A stretch of 7,276 bases of DNA from an archaeon (GTDB lineage Archaea; Nanobdellota; Nanobdellia; Woesearchaeales; JAHJEM01): the NCBI GenBank assembly GCA_020057445.1, contig JAGVFV010000099.1, positions 1 to 7,276 of the forward strand. The letters run 5' to 3'. The notes beneath the pieces were generated by a model, which saw only the letters and a program-made list of their open reading frames with translations, had not been told where the DNA came from and did not search any database. The translations under genes were made by a program, and so were the position numbers. Shown here piece after piece: positions 1-5,937 of this stretch. The first letter of the stretch is position 1. Every line of letters begins with the position of its first letter.

Positions 1-2021
1 AACCTCCCCGACGAGGCAGCGGACAGGTGATCTTCAGGCTTGACGCCTCCTGCTATAATGAGAAGACCATCCTCTGCCCGAGCGACCAGAAACAGAAGGG
101 CACGTCAGGCATCATCACCCTGAACTACAATCTGACGCCAAGTGAAGAATCGCTTAAGGGAACATTCGGGCAAAAGCTCGAGACATTTAGCAAGATACTT
201 GCCGAAGCAGACGCGAATGCGAAGGCAGGAGACGCATTATTCAATGCGATCCCCGAATCCTTCGAGAGACAAAAGCTCGAGAAAAAATCTATAGAGCTGA
301 CAAAGGACATAAGCCATTACCGCATGCGCTTATATCAGGCGATGGAACTCTGGACTGCACAGAACTATGATCAGCTCCCCGATGCCCTCACTTCGCAGGA
401 TGAATTGGAGATCAATATGACACGGGAAGTCTCCTATGAGTATACCAATGCCACAGTCGACTTGGCAAGATTCGTCAACCAGAACACAGGTCTTATGGAT
501 GGATTTGAAGCAAAGAAACCTGAACTTCTCTCTTTCGCTCTCTTTCTCGCCGACAGGCCAAATCCGGCCACGCGGACTTTGCATTCCAACATCTCATTGC
601 TCGCTGAAGACTACCGACAGGCAAGGGATTCAGGATCAGAATTAATCCTTCACGAGGAAATGCGACGGATAGACCAGAACGCGCTCGATCTTACACATGC
701 ATATCGTTCCATACGAAGGAAAGAGGATCTGCTGCTCTCGTATGGCGAGAAACTCCTATTCCTCAAGAATGTCTCGCTTAATTCATCTGCAAAAGGCTGT
801 AGCCTGATGGCTGAGATCATAGACAAGATGGATGCCGCAAACACGAAAACAGTCAACCTGACCAATGAGACATTAGATGAGGCTGAGAGCGGAATCACGT
901 ACACTGCATTGAACCTTATGCAGAACGTCTCATCAGAAGACCTGCTTTTCCTGGAAATCAATTCCATCATCCCATCGAACGCCTCCAATTTCTCGAGCGC
1001 GATTCTCTCCATAACCCGCTACCAAAGATATGTAGATCACTATTGCCCGGATGGGAGCACCAGTTTCAGGAACATCTCCCTCTACCTGCTCAAACAACAG
1101 AACAACACCCGGGATTTCATCAATACGACCCTCCACGTGCCCAAAGTCACAGATACATTCATCCCTCCAAATCCTCCGCTCTGCTGCCTGCGTTCCCTCT
1201 GCACCCCTTGCTCTTCATCCTCTGCACATCCGCCCGTCCTCTTCATACACGGTCACATGCTCAATGATGCGAACGATCCTGAATCCTCAGCACATATCTT
1301 CGTGCCCATCCAGCGGAAGCTCGAAGGAGAAGGCATGATCGACTTCGGGGAGTTCTACCTTACAGATCAAAATATACCCTATGGAGATTGGGGGCGCACA
1401 AACGCGTCCATCACCGTCAGGTCAAGCTATTATTACCTAACGTATCTCAGCCTTGGCGAATATATCATCACCACCCAGAAAAGCGAGAACATAGAGACGT
1501 ATGCGCTACGGCTCCACGACATGATCGAATCCCTCAAATACAGGACTGGAAAGCCAAACATCACCATCATTGCCCACTCCATGGGAGGCCTGGTCGTCCG
1601 CCAATACCTTGCGCTCTTTGGCAGCGGATCCGTCGACCAAGTCATCCTTATCGGGTCGCCAAACCAAGGAATATCAGGGACAATCCGGCAGTTCTGCAAG
1701 ACGTTCGGGTCGGCAAGAGAATGCGATGACATGACAGAAGGAAGCATCTTCCTCAGCAGGCTCAATGCGAACCCACCTCAGGCGGGCGTCTTCATGATCC
1801 GCGGGACTGGCTGCAGCATGGACGGAGGAGACGGAGACGGGATTGTCCTTTCTAAGAATGCAGTCCTTCCTGGCGCGGAGAACATCGCAGTCAATGGGAC
1901 CTGCGAGAGGAGATTTGGGACAAGCCTGCACTCAGACCTCCTTGACCCAGAACAATACCCCCTGACGTATGAACTGATCGTGAAGATATTGAAGAAAGAG
2001 TATCCGCTGATGCCTCGTTAG
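1..2021 (+). CDS. Exported lipase-like alpha/beta hydrolase with helical N-terminal region, 5'-truncated by the window
   Basis: The frame is open from base 3 with no stop before it, so the gene begins off the left edge. A GTG at 27 could start a 664-aa protein, but it would lack a signal peptide, so I treat it as internal (residue numbers below count from it). Residues about 400-655 form a lipase-type alpha/beta hydrolase: an oxyanion strand PVLFIHGH (403-410), nucleophile elbow AHSMGG with Ser518, an acid in GDGDGIV (Asp604, or Asp602) and His635 in LHSDLL. This is the AxSxG variant known from some bacterial lipases and PGAP1-like esterases. Residues about 48-370 look mostly helical and I do not recognise a family. 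I count 17 N-x-S/T sequons and a Cys cluster at 386-395, which suggests a glycosylated extracellular protein. The substrate (lipid, ester or polymer) is unknown. No transmembrane segment is visible in the part present. The hydrolase fold is secure; the specificity is not. Confidence 0.85.
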   Translation, partial: PPRRGSGQVIFRLDASCYNEKTILCPSDQKQKGTSGIITLNYNLTPSEESLKGTFGQKLETFSKILAEADANAKAGDALFNAIPESFERQKLEKKSIELTKDISHYRMRLYQAMELWTAQNYDQLPDALTSQDELEINMTREVSYEYTNATVDLARFVNQNTGLMDGFEAKKPELLSFALFLADRPNPATRTLHSNISLLAEDYRQARDSGSELILHEEMRRIDQNALDLTHAYRSIRRKEDLLLSYGEKLLFLKNVSLNSSAKGCSLMAEIIDKMDAANTKTVNLTNETLDEAESGITYTALNLMQNVSSEDLLFLEINSIIPSNASNFSSAILSITRYQRYVDHYCPDGSTSFRNISLYLLKQQNNTRDFINTTLHVPKVTDTFIPPNPPLCCLRSLCTPCSSSSAHPPVLFIHGHMLNDANDPESSAHIFVPIQRKLEGEGMIDFGEFYLTDQNIPYGDWGRTNASITVRSSYYYLTYLSLGEYIITTQKSENIETYALRLHDMIESLKYRTGKPNITIIAHSMGGLVVRQYLALFGSGSVDQVILIGSPNQGISGTIRQFCKTFGSARECDDMTEGSIFLSRLNANPPQAGVFMIRGTGCSMDGGDGDGIVLSKNAVLPGAENIAVNGTCERRFGTSLHSDLLDPEQYPLTYELIVKILKKEYPLMPR

Positions 2022-2029
2022 GCATCAGC
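2006..2029. terminator. Perfect 9-bp hairpin spanning the hydrolase stop codon
   Basis: GCTGATGCC (2006-2014) and GGCATCAGC (2021-2029) are exact inverted repeats around a 6-nt loop, TCGTTA. The TAG stop (2019-2021) lies at the loop and the base of the right arm. It sits between two convergent genes and reads the same from both strands, so it could mark the 3' end of either transcript. No long T-run follows on either strand: the nearest are T4 at 2062-2065 on + and a TTTT on - at about 2047-2050. An mRNA-stabilising structure is as likely as a terminator. Confidence 0.45.
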
Positions 2030-2052
2030 CTGGAATGAACTCTTGAAAATAA

Positions 2053-2202
2053 TTACTTTGCTTTTCCAAGGATGCGGAAGACTTTTGTGCCGCATTTTGG
2101 GCAAAGTCCTTTCATGGCTCGCATGCCATTCTTCATCGTGGTCTCTTTGCCATCCTTGATCTCAACTTGTTTCTTGCATTTCATGCATCGTCCTTGTACC
2201 AT
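2053..2202 (-). CDS. DUF5679-type small zinc-ribbon protein, 49 aa
   Basis: Reading the minus strand from ATG at 2202 gives 49 codons ending in TAA at 2055-2053. The protein begins MVQGRCMKCKKQVEI and ends GTKVFRILGKAK. Two CxxC knuckles (Cys6/Cys9 and Cys34/Cys37) flank a short, strongly basic segment with a TTMKNG turn. This matches the DUF5679 pattern known in archaea, which is a single small zinc-binding ribbon. A good Shine-Dalgarno, GAGGTGA (2208-2214), lies 5 nt before the ATG, and a TATA box lies further upstream, so this is a real gene despite its size. It is convergent with the hydrolase (31-bp gap) and divergent from the MIP18 gene. The molecular role is not known. Nucleic-acid or ribosome binding would suit its charge, but that is inference. 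Confidence 0.88.
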   Translation of the reverse strand: MVQGRCMKCKKQVEIKDGKETTMKNGMRAMKGLCPKCGTKVFRILGKAK

Positions 2203-2207
2203 GTAAT

Positions 2208-2214
2208 TCACCTC
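2208..2214 (-). promoter_or_regulatory. Shine-Dalgarno GAGGTGA for the DUF5679 gene
   Basis: On the minus strand GAGGTGA ends 5 nt before the ATG at 2202. It is complementary to the usual 3' end of archaeal 16S rRNA. It supports this start and the reality of a 49-codon gene. Confidence 0.8.
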
Positions 2215-2240
2215 ACGGTACAGTGCCTCTTATGGTCCCT

Positions 2241-2256
2241 ATTATTAAACTTTTCC
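2241..2256 (-). promoter_or_regulatory. Predicted promoter of the DUF5679 gene
   Basis: The minus strand reads GGAAAAG (purine-rich, BRE-like, 2256-2250) followed by TTTAATAAT (TATA-like, 2249-2241). A start about 26 nt downstream falls near 2219, giving a leader of about 17 nt that contains the Shine-Dalgarno site. It shares the 132-bp divergent region 2203-2334 with the MIP18 promoter. I see nothing else in that region. Confidence 0.55.
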
Positions 2257-2304
2257 CTATTTTCTATAGGAAACAGAGGTGTTTGTTCTATTCTATGCGC
2301 TATC

Positions 2305-2313
2305 TTTATAAAT
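2305..2313 (+). promoter_or_regulatory. TATA box for a predicted leaderless MIP18 transcript
   Basis: TTTATAAAT is a near-consensus archaeal TATA box. Its centre (2309) lies 26 bp before the ATG at 2335, which is the normal TATA-to-start-of-transcription distance. The 20 bases before the ATG are A/T-rich and contain no Shine-Dalgarno. The mRNA therefore probably begins at or within a base or two of the ATG. Confidence 0.7.
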
Positions 2314-2334
2314 GCCTACATATTATAATTAACA

Positions 2335-2709
2335 ATGGTTAACAAGAAAACCGGCGAAAATGAACATAGAGAACGTAAGGAACGACCTGAAAATGCCCTA
2401 TCTGGCAAAAAACAGTCAGGAAATGTTGGCTTTGACAGAGAGCAGATCATCACTGCGATAAAAACTGTCAACGACCCTGAGATAGGAATAGACATCTGGA
2501 CGCTTGGCCTCATCTATAAGATCGAGATCGACAAGAAAGCAGTCACGATCACGATGACTCTCACGACGCCCATGTGCCCTTACGGCCCCATGCTCATGGA
2601 CGAGGTCAAGGAAAAGGTGCAAGAACTCGGGGCCATAGTCACGCTCAACCTCGTCTTTGACCCGGTATGGCAGCCAAGCGAAGAACTCAGGGCGATGCTC
2701 GGGATATGA
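2335..2709 (+). CDS. MIP18/DUF59-family iron-sulfur cluster assembly protein
   Basis: This is a 124-aa cytosolic protein. Residues 33-124 are a complete MIP18 (DUF59) domain, with the motif VNDPEIGIDI (45-54), then LGLIY, the signature TTPMCPYGP with conserved Cys81, and the closing strand LVFDPVWQP (106-114). This family, which includes SufT-like proteins, acts in maturation or transfer of Fe-S clusters, and the Cys is the residue usually implicated in cluster handling. Residues 1-32 are an extra, highly charged (K/R/E/N) and probably disordered segment. The TATA-to-ATG spacing supports starting at 2335 and so keeping this tail. No other suf or isc gene is in the window, so the client proteins are unknown. 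The gene is divergent from the DUF5679 gene and convergent with the peptidase. Family assignment is secure; no precise symbol is justified. Confidence 0.9.
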   Translation: MVNKKTGENEHRERKERPENALSGKKQSGNVGFDREQIITAIKTVNDPEIGIDIWTLGLIYKIEIDKKAVTITMTLTTPMCPYGPMLMDEVKEKVQELGAIVTLNLVFDPVWQPSEELRAMLGI

Positions 2710-2714
2710 TACAG

Positions 2715-2721
2715 TTTTTTT
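2715..2721 (+). terminator. T-tract terminator after the MIP18 gene
   Basis: A run of seven T begins 6 nt after the TGA stop (2707-2709), within the 35-bp gap to the convergent peptidase gene. Archaeal RNA polymerase commonly terminates at such U-tracts without a hairpin. No equivalent run exists in this gap for the opposite strand. Confidence 0.6.
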
Positions 2722-2744
2722 CTTATGACTTGTTCCTTCTTGCC

Positions 2745-4466
2745 TTACTTCTTTCCTAACTCATCGATCATCCCTTCGATGATCTTGAACCCGTCCTGCC
2801 AGAACGATGCCTTTGATATGTCTATCCCGACTTCCTTTGCGATATCAGCAGGGCTTGCAGACCCTCCTCGCGAGAGGAGAGTGATGATCTTCTGGGCAAA
2901 TGGTTGTCCCTCCTTCTTATACCGGGCGTAGAGCGCGAGCACGAACAGATTGCCAAACGCGTACGCATAGCAATAGAACGGCGTGTGGAAAATGTGGGGC
3001 ACATACGACCACTCATACCTGAACAGGGGATCGATCTCGATCCCTGGCCCGAGCTGCTTTTTCAACAAGCGAAGATACTCATCGCTCATCTCATCGATGG
3101 TCGATCCTTTCGCGATCATGTCATGCGCCTTCTTCTCGAAGATGACGAAACCTGCCTGCCTGATGATCGTCGCATACATCTCATCGATCTTTGAGAATAT
3201 CATGATCCTCGCTTCTTTCGGATACCTCTTCTTCATCTGCTCAGTCAGGAGCATCTCGCCAAAGATGGACGCGGTCTCTGCGAGAGGAAGGCATGCATCC
3301 TGGGTGAATTCAGTCTCCTGTGCGGCAAGGCCATAATGCACAGCATGGCCAAGCTCATGCGACAAGGTCTCCACATCCCGAAGGCTTCCGACATAGTTCA
3401 ACAGCACATAGGGAAGCACGTCAGTTGCAAGACCTGCGCAAAACGCGCCCGTGTGCTTGTTCTTCGTGATTATCGAATGCACGTGCTTCTTCTCTATGAC
3501 TTCCTTCGCGAGCCTGCCAAAATCAGGAGAGAACTCAGTGAACGTCTCGAGGACAAGGCGCACTGCCTCATCATACAGGATCCCCTTTCGTTCCTCCTTC
3601 AATGGAGCATAGATGTCAAACCGTCTCATCCTCTTCAACCCTAATTCTTTCTGCTTCAATGCGAAGAAACGATGGAAGAGGTGCTCGTTCTTTTGGCAGA
3701 CAGAAAGCAGCGTCTCGATCGCCTCGTCAGGGATGTCATTCATCACATTGCGGACAGAAATCGGGCTCTTGTACTTGCGGATGCCGATGTTCTCTTCGCG
3801 CCAAGTATTGCAAGTCGCGCGGTATATCTCTCCGATGACGTCCTTGTATCCTTCATATTTGGTGAGCAGTGTCAGGTATGCTGTCTCTCGCACCTTTGGA
3901 TCATTGTCCCGGAATCTTTCCATGACCTCATTATGCGTCAAGGCCTTCCCGTCGATATCGTACATGAACTGGCTCGTCAGCATATTGAACACTGTCGTCA
4001 GGCTTGATATGCCTGAGGCATGCAGGACATTGCTGATAAATTCCTCTTTTTCAGAAAGAGTATATTGCCTTGTCTGTCGCACCTGCTCAAGATAATATCT
4101 GTACTTGCCCGAGACGGCGAGATATTTTTCTGCAGCATCATCTGACAGGTCCTTGAACCAGAGCGAGATGAACAGAAGGCGATTGTCGATCTGCGTCAGG
4201 AACATCTGCAGGCGGGAAAGGTCAGCAGACGCCTTCTGGTCTGCAGAATTCTCCATGAAACGGAGATGCGCATGCCCGCCAAGCTTCGAAGCCTTCTTCT
4301 TCAGCTCTTCAAGATTGCGCATCAATCCGAGAAAGCGCTTTGGAGACAAGTCTTTCAGGTTCTTCCTCTCCTTTTCAAGACTGACGCATATGCGTCCGAT
4401 CTCCTGCTCAGCGCCTGATTTTGGCGCGATCTCCGACAGGTCCCACTTGGAAAGCGTGTATGCCAT
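2745..4466 (-). CDS. M3-family zinc oligoendopeptidase (PepF-like)
   Basis: This is a cytosolic metallopeptidase that cuts short peptides. The catalytic motif is HELGHAVHYG, with His370, Glu371 and His374 (573-aa numbering). The third zinc ligand is Glu397 in PLAETASIFGE, 23 residues after the second His. A conserved C-terminal His/Tyr block, HIFHTPFYCYAYAFG, supplies the usual transition-state residues. The N-terminal half is the all-helical region expected for the family, and total length is normal for oligoendopeptidase F. There is no signal peptide. The frame can be opened at a TTG (4484), but a TATA box centred 26 bp before the ATG at 4466 puts the transcript start there, giving MAYTLSKWDL and 573 aa. 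An in-frame ATG at 4472 is the second choice. It probably completes the breakdown of proteasome products; that role is inferred from the family. Confidence 0.93.
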   Translation of the reverse strand: MAYTLSKWDLSEIAPKSGAEQEIGRICVSLEKERKNLKDLSPKRFLGLMRNLEELKKKASKLGGHAHLRFMENSADQKASADLSRLQMFLTQIDNRLLFISLWFKDLSDDAAEKYLAVSGKYRYYLEQVRQTRQYTLSEKEEFISNVLHASGISSLTTVFNMLTSQFMYDIDGKALTHNEVMERFRDNDPKVRETAYLTLLTKYEGYKDVIGEIYRATCNTWREENIGIRKYKSPISVRNVMNDIPDEAIETLLSVCQKNEHLFHRFFALKQKELGLKRMRRFDIYAPLKEERKGILYDEAVRLVLETFTEFSPDFGRLAKEVIEKKHVHSIITKNKHTGAFCAGLATDVLPYVLLNYVGSLRDVETLSHELGHAVHYGLAAQETEFTQDACLPLAETASIFGEMLLTEQMKKRYPKEARIMIFSKIDEMYATIIRQAGFVIFEKKAHDMIAKGSTIDEMSDEYLRLLKKQLGPGIEIDPLFRYEWSYVPHIFHTPFYCYAYAFGNLFVLALYARYKKEGQPFAQKIITLLSRGGSASPADIAKEVGIDISKASFWQDGFKIIEGMIDELGKK

Positions 4467-4488
4467 CAGCATGCATGAAATCAAAACC

Positions 4489-4503
4489 TATATAAAGCTT
4501 TCC
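4489..4503 (-). promoter_or_regulatory. TATA/BRE promoter of the M3 peptidase, predicted leaderless
   Basis: The minus strand reads GGAAAGC (BRE-like, 4503-4497) then TTTATATA (4496-4489). The TATA centre is about 26 bp from the ATG at 4466, the same spacing as at the MIP18 gene. The region between has no Shine-Dalgarno. Read on the plus strand, the same bases give CTATATAAAG, so the box could in principle also serve the divergent dihydrolipoyl dehydrogenase gene, with a leader of about 90 nt. Confidence 0.65.
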
Positions 4504-4510
4504 TCTCTAG

Positions 4511-4550
4511 TCAACGATTGTGAAGAAAAACTGCGATCAAAGATTGTCAA
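4511..4550. repeat. Imperfect 14-bp direct repeat in a divergent promoter region
   Basis: TCAACGATTGTGAA (4511-4524) and TCAAAGATTGTCAA (4537-4550) match at 12 of 14 positions and start 26 bp apart. They lie upstream of the nearer candidate promoter of the dihydrolipoyl dehydrogenase gene and behind the peptidase promoter. They could be a pair of regulator sites. Chance similarity in A/T-rich DNA is not excluded. Confidence 0.3.
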
Positions 4551-4570
4551 AGGCATGAAATCAGCTCAAG

Positions 4571-4605
4571 ACTAATATCTATTGAGAACCAATGATTAGA
4601 GGTGA
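4571..4605 (+). promoter_or_regulatory. Weak TATA-like element and Shine-Dalgarno before dihydrolipoyl dehydrogenase
   Basis: A TAATAT element (4573-4578) would place transcription near 4600, giving a leader of about 10 nt or less. GAGGTGA (4599-4605) ends 3 nt before the ATG at 4609 and firmly supports that start. The TATA match is poor. The stronger box at 4488-4496, read on the plus strand, is an alternative. Confidence 0.4.
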
Positions 4606-4608
4606 GTT

Positions 4609-5937
4609 ATGTACGATTGCATCATCATCGGAGGCGGACCATCAGGGATATCTGCAGGCACAAGGATTTCGCAGCTTGGCGGAAAGGTTGTGATCATCGA
4701 GAAAGACAGGATCGGAGGCGTCTGCACCAATTGGGGATGCATCCCCACAAAAGCCATGCTCGCCTCTGCGAAAAGCATCCATGACGCTCTTCTGGCAGAA
4801 CGATTGGGAGTGACTGCAAAAGTCTCTGCCGATTTCCGCAAGGTCATCTTCCACCGTGATGAGCAAGTCAAGGCTTCTCAAGAACATAACCTTGCCATCC
4901 TCAAGAGCCATGGTGTCGAAGTCATCATCGGCGAAGGACTGATCAAGGACAAGAACACAGTCATAGTCAATAATAATGAATATGGAGCAAAGAATATCAT
5001 CATCTGCACAGGATCAGACACAAAAAGCATCCCAGGCATCAATTTCAATTCAAAGATCATCTCGAGCAAAGAGCTTGTCACCATCAGGGAACTCCCAAGA
5101 CACCTCGTCATCATCGGCGGCGGGGTCATAGGGCTCGAGTTCGCGAGCATCTTTGCACATCTCGGAAGCAAAGTGACCATCATAGAAGCGTTTGACAGGC
5201 TGCTCTATTCCGAAGATGCGGAGACGGGCGACGCGATCAAGAAGGCACTCGAAGAAGCAGGAGTGCAGATTCTCCTCTCGACCAAGGTCGACACCATAAG
5301 CCAGACACAGGTCATCACCCGAGGAAAGAAGATCAGCTATGACAAGACGCTCATCGCCATCGGACGGTATCCTCTCATCGATGCTGTGACGTGCAGCCGT
5401 CTTGGCATCCAGCATGACAAGACAGGCATCAGGATCAACGACCGGATGCAGACCTCTGTCAAGAACATCTATGCCATAGGCGACGCCACAGGAAAAAGCG
5501 TCCTTGCCCACGTCGGGCAGCGCCAGGGCATCATCGCAGCGGAAGCGATCATGGGAAAGAAGACACAGCCGATCATGGCAATCCCACGCTGCGTCTATTC
5601 CATACCAGAGATAGCCTGTGTCGGAAAGACAGAAAGCCAAGCCAAAAATCCGACGACAGCGACATTCCCCCTCTCTTATAACGCAAAAGCCATGCTCGAA
5701 GGGACGACTGAAGGATTCATCAAGGTCATCATGGAAGGCAAAAGGATCGTCGGATTCCAGATGGTCGGCCTCAATGTCACGGAACTCGTGCATGAAGCAG
5801 GCCTCATCATCGAGAACAACATCTCACCGGAAGATGTCATGAAGACCATCCACGCGCACCCGACTGTTGGAGAAAGCATCAAGCTTGCGGTGCAGAAAGC
5901 GATGGGAGAATGCGTCGACATTCCGAAAGGCGCTTAA
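4609..5937 (+). CDS. lpdA: Dihydrolipoyl dehydrogenase (E3)-like flavoprotein disulfide reductase
   Basis: This 442-aa cytosolic flavoenzyme should oxidise a dithiol (dihydrolipoyl group) and pass electrons through FAD to NAD+. The sequence shows an N-terminal FAD motif GGGPSG (8-13) ending its strand at Glu31, and the redox disulfide CTNWGC (Cys39/Cys44) followed by IPTK. It also shows a second nucleotide motif GGGVIG (170-175) with acidic Glu193 (favouring NAD over NADP), the FAD-contacting YAIGDAT (288-294), and the dimer-interface catalytic pair in HAHPTVGE (His417, Glu422). The mercuric reductase C-terminal Cys pair is absent. It is somewhat shorter than the usual 460-475 aa. A strong Shine-Dalgarno fixes the start. 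No lipoyl-bearing E2, 2-oxoacid dehydrogenase or glycine-cleavage gene is in the window, so its partner is unknown and another disulfide substrate is possible. Confidence 0.9.
   Translation: MYDCIIIGGGPSGISAGTRISQLGGKVVIIEKDRIGGVCTNWGCIPTKAMLASAKSIHDALLAERLGVTAKVSADFRKVIFHRDEQVKASQEHNLAILKSHGVEVIIGEGLIKDKNTVIVNNNEYGAKNIIICTGSDTKSIPGINFNSKIISSKELVTIRELPRHLVIIGGGVIGLEFASIFAHLGSKVTIIEAFDRLLYSEDAETGDAIKKALEEAGVQILLSTKVDTISQTQVITRGKKISYDKTLIAIGRYPLIDAVTCSRLGIQHDKTGIRINDRMQTSVKNIYAIGDATGKSVLAHVGQRQGIIAAEAIMGKKTQPIMAIPRCVYSIPEIACVGKTESQAKNPTTATFPLSYNAKAMLEGTTEGFIKVIMEGKRIVGFQMVGLNVTELVHEAGLIIENNISPEDVMKTIHAHPTVGESIKLAVQKAMGECVDIPKGA

Noticed and set aside
27..29. GTG as the true start of the hydrolase gene
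   Set aside because: The frame stays open to the window edge, and a protein starting here would have no export signal despite its extracellular character. The true start is probably off the left edge.
1388..1765. Overlapping open frames on both strands within the hydrolase gene
   Set aside because: They overlap the catalytic Ser region of a confident gene, and their translations are compositionally biased without motifs.
3613..4095. Plus-strand 160-codon open frame antisense to the M3 peptidase
   Set aside because: Low-complexity Ser/Arg-rich translation with no domain, lying wholly within a confident gene on the other strand.
4500..4608. Possible small RNA or tRNA in the gap before dihydrolipoyl dehydrogenase
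   Set aside because: No cloverleaf, anticodon-arm pattern or strong stem-loop could be found by eye. The gap is better explained as promoter DNA.
5050..5793. Minus-strand 247-codon open frame inside the dihydrolipoyl dehydrogenase gene
   Set aside because: It is antisense to a gene with every catalytic motif in place, has no recognisable motif and no initiation signals. It is a side effect of codon usage.
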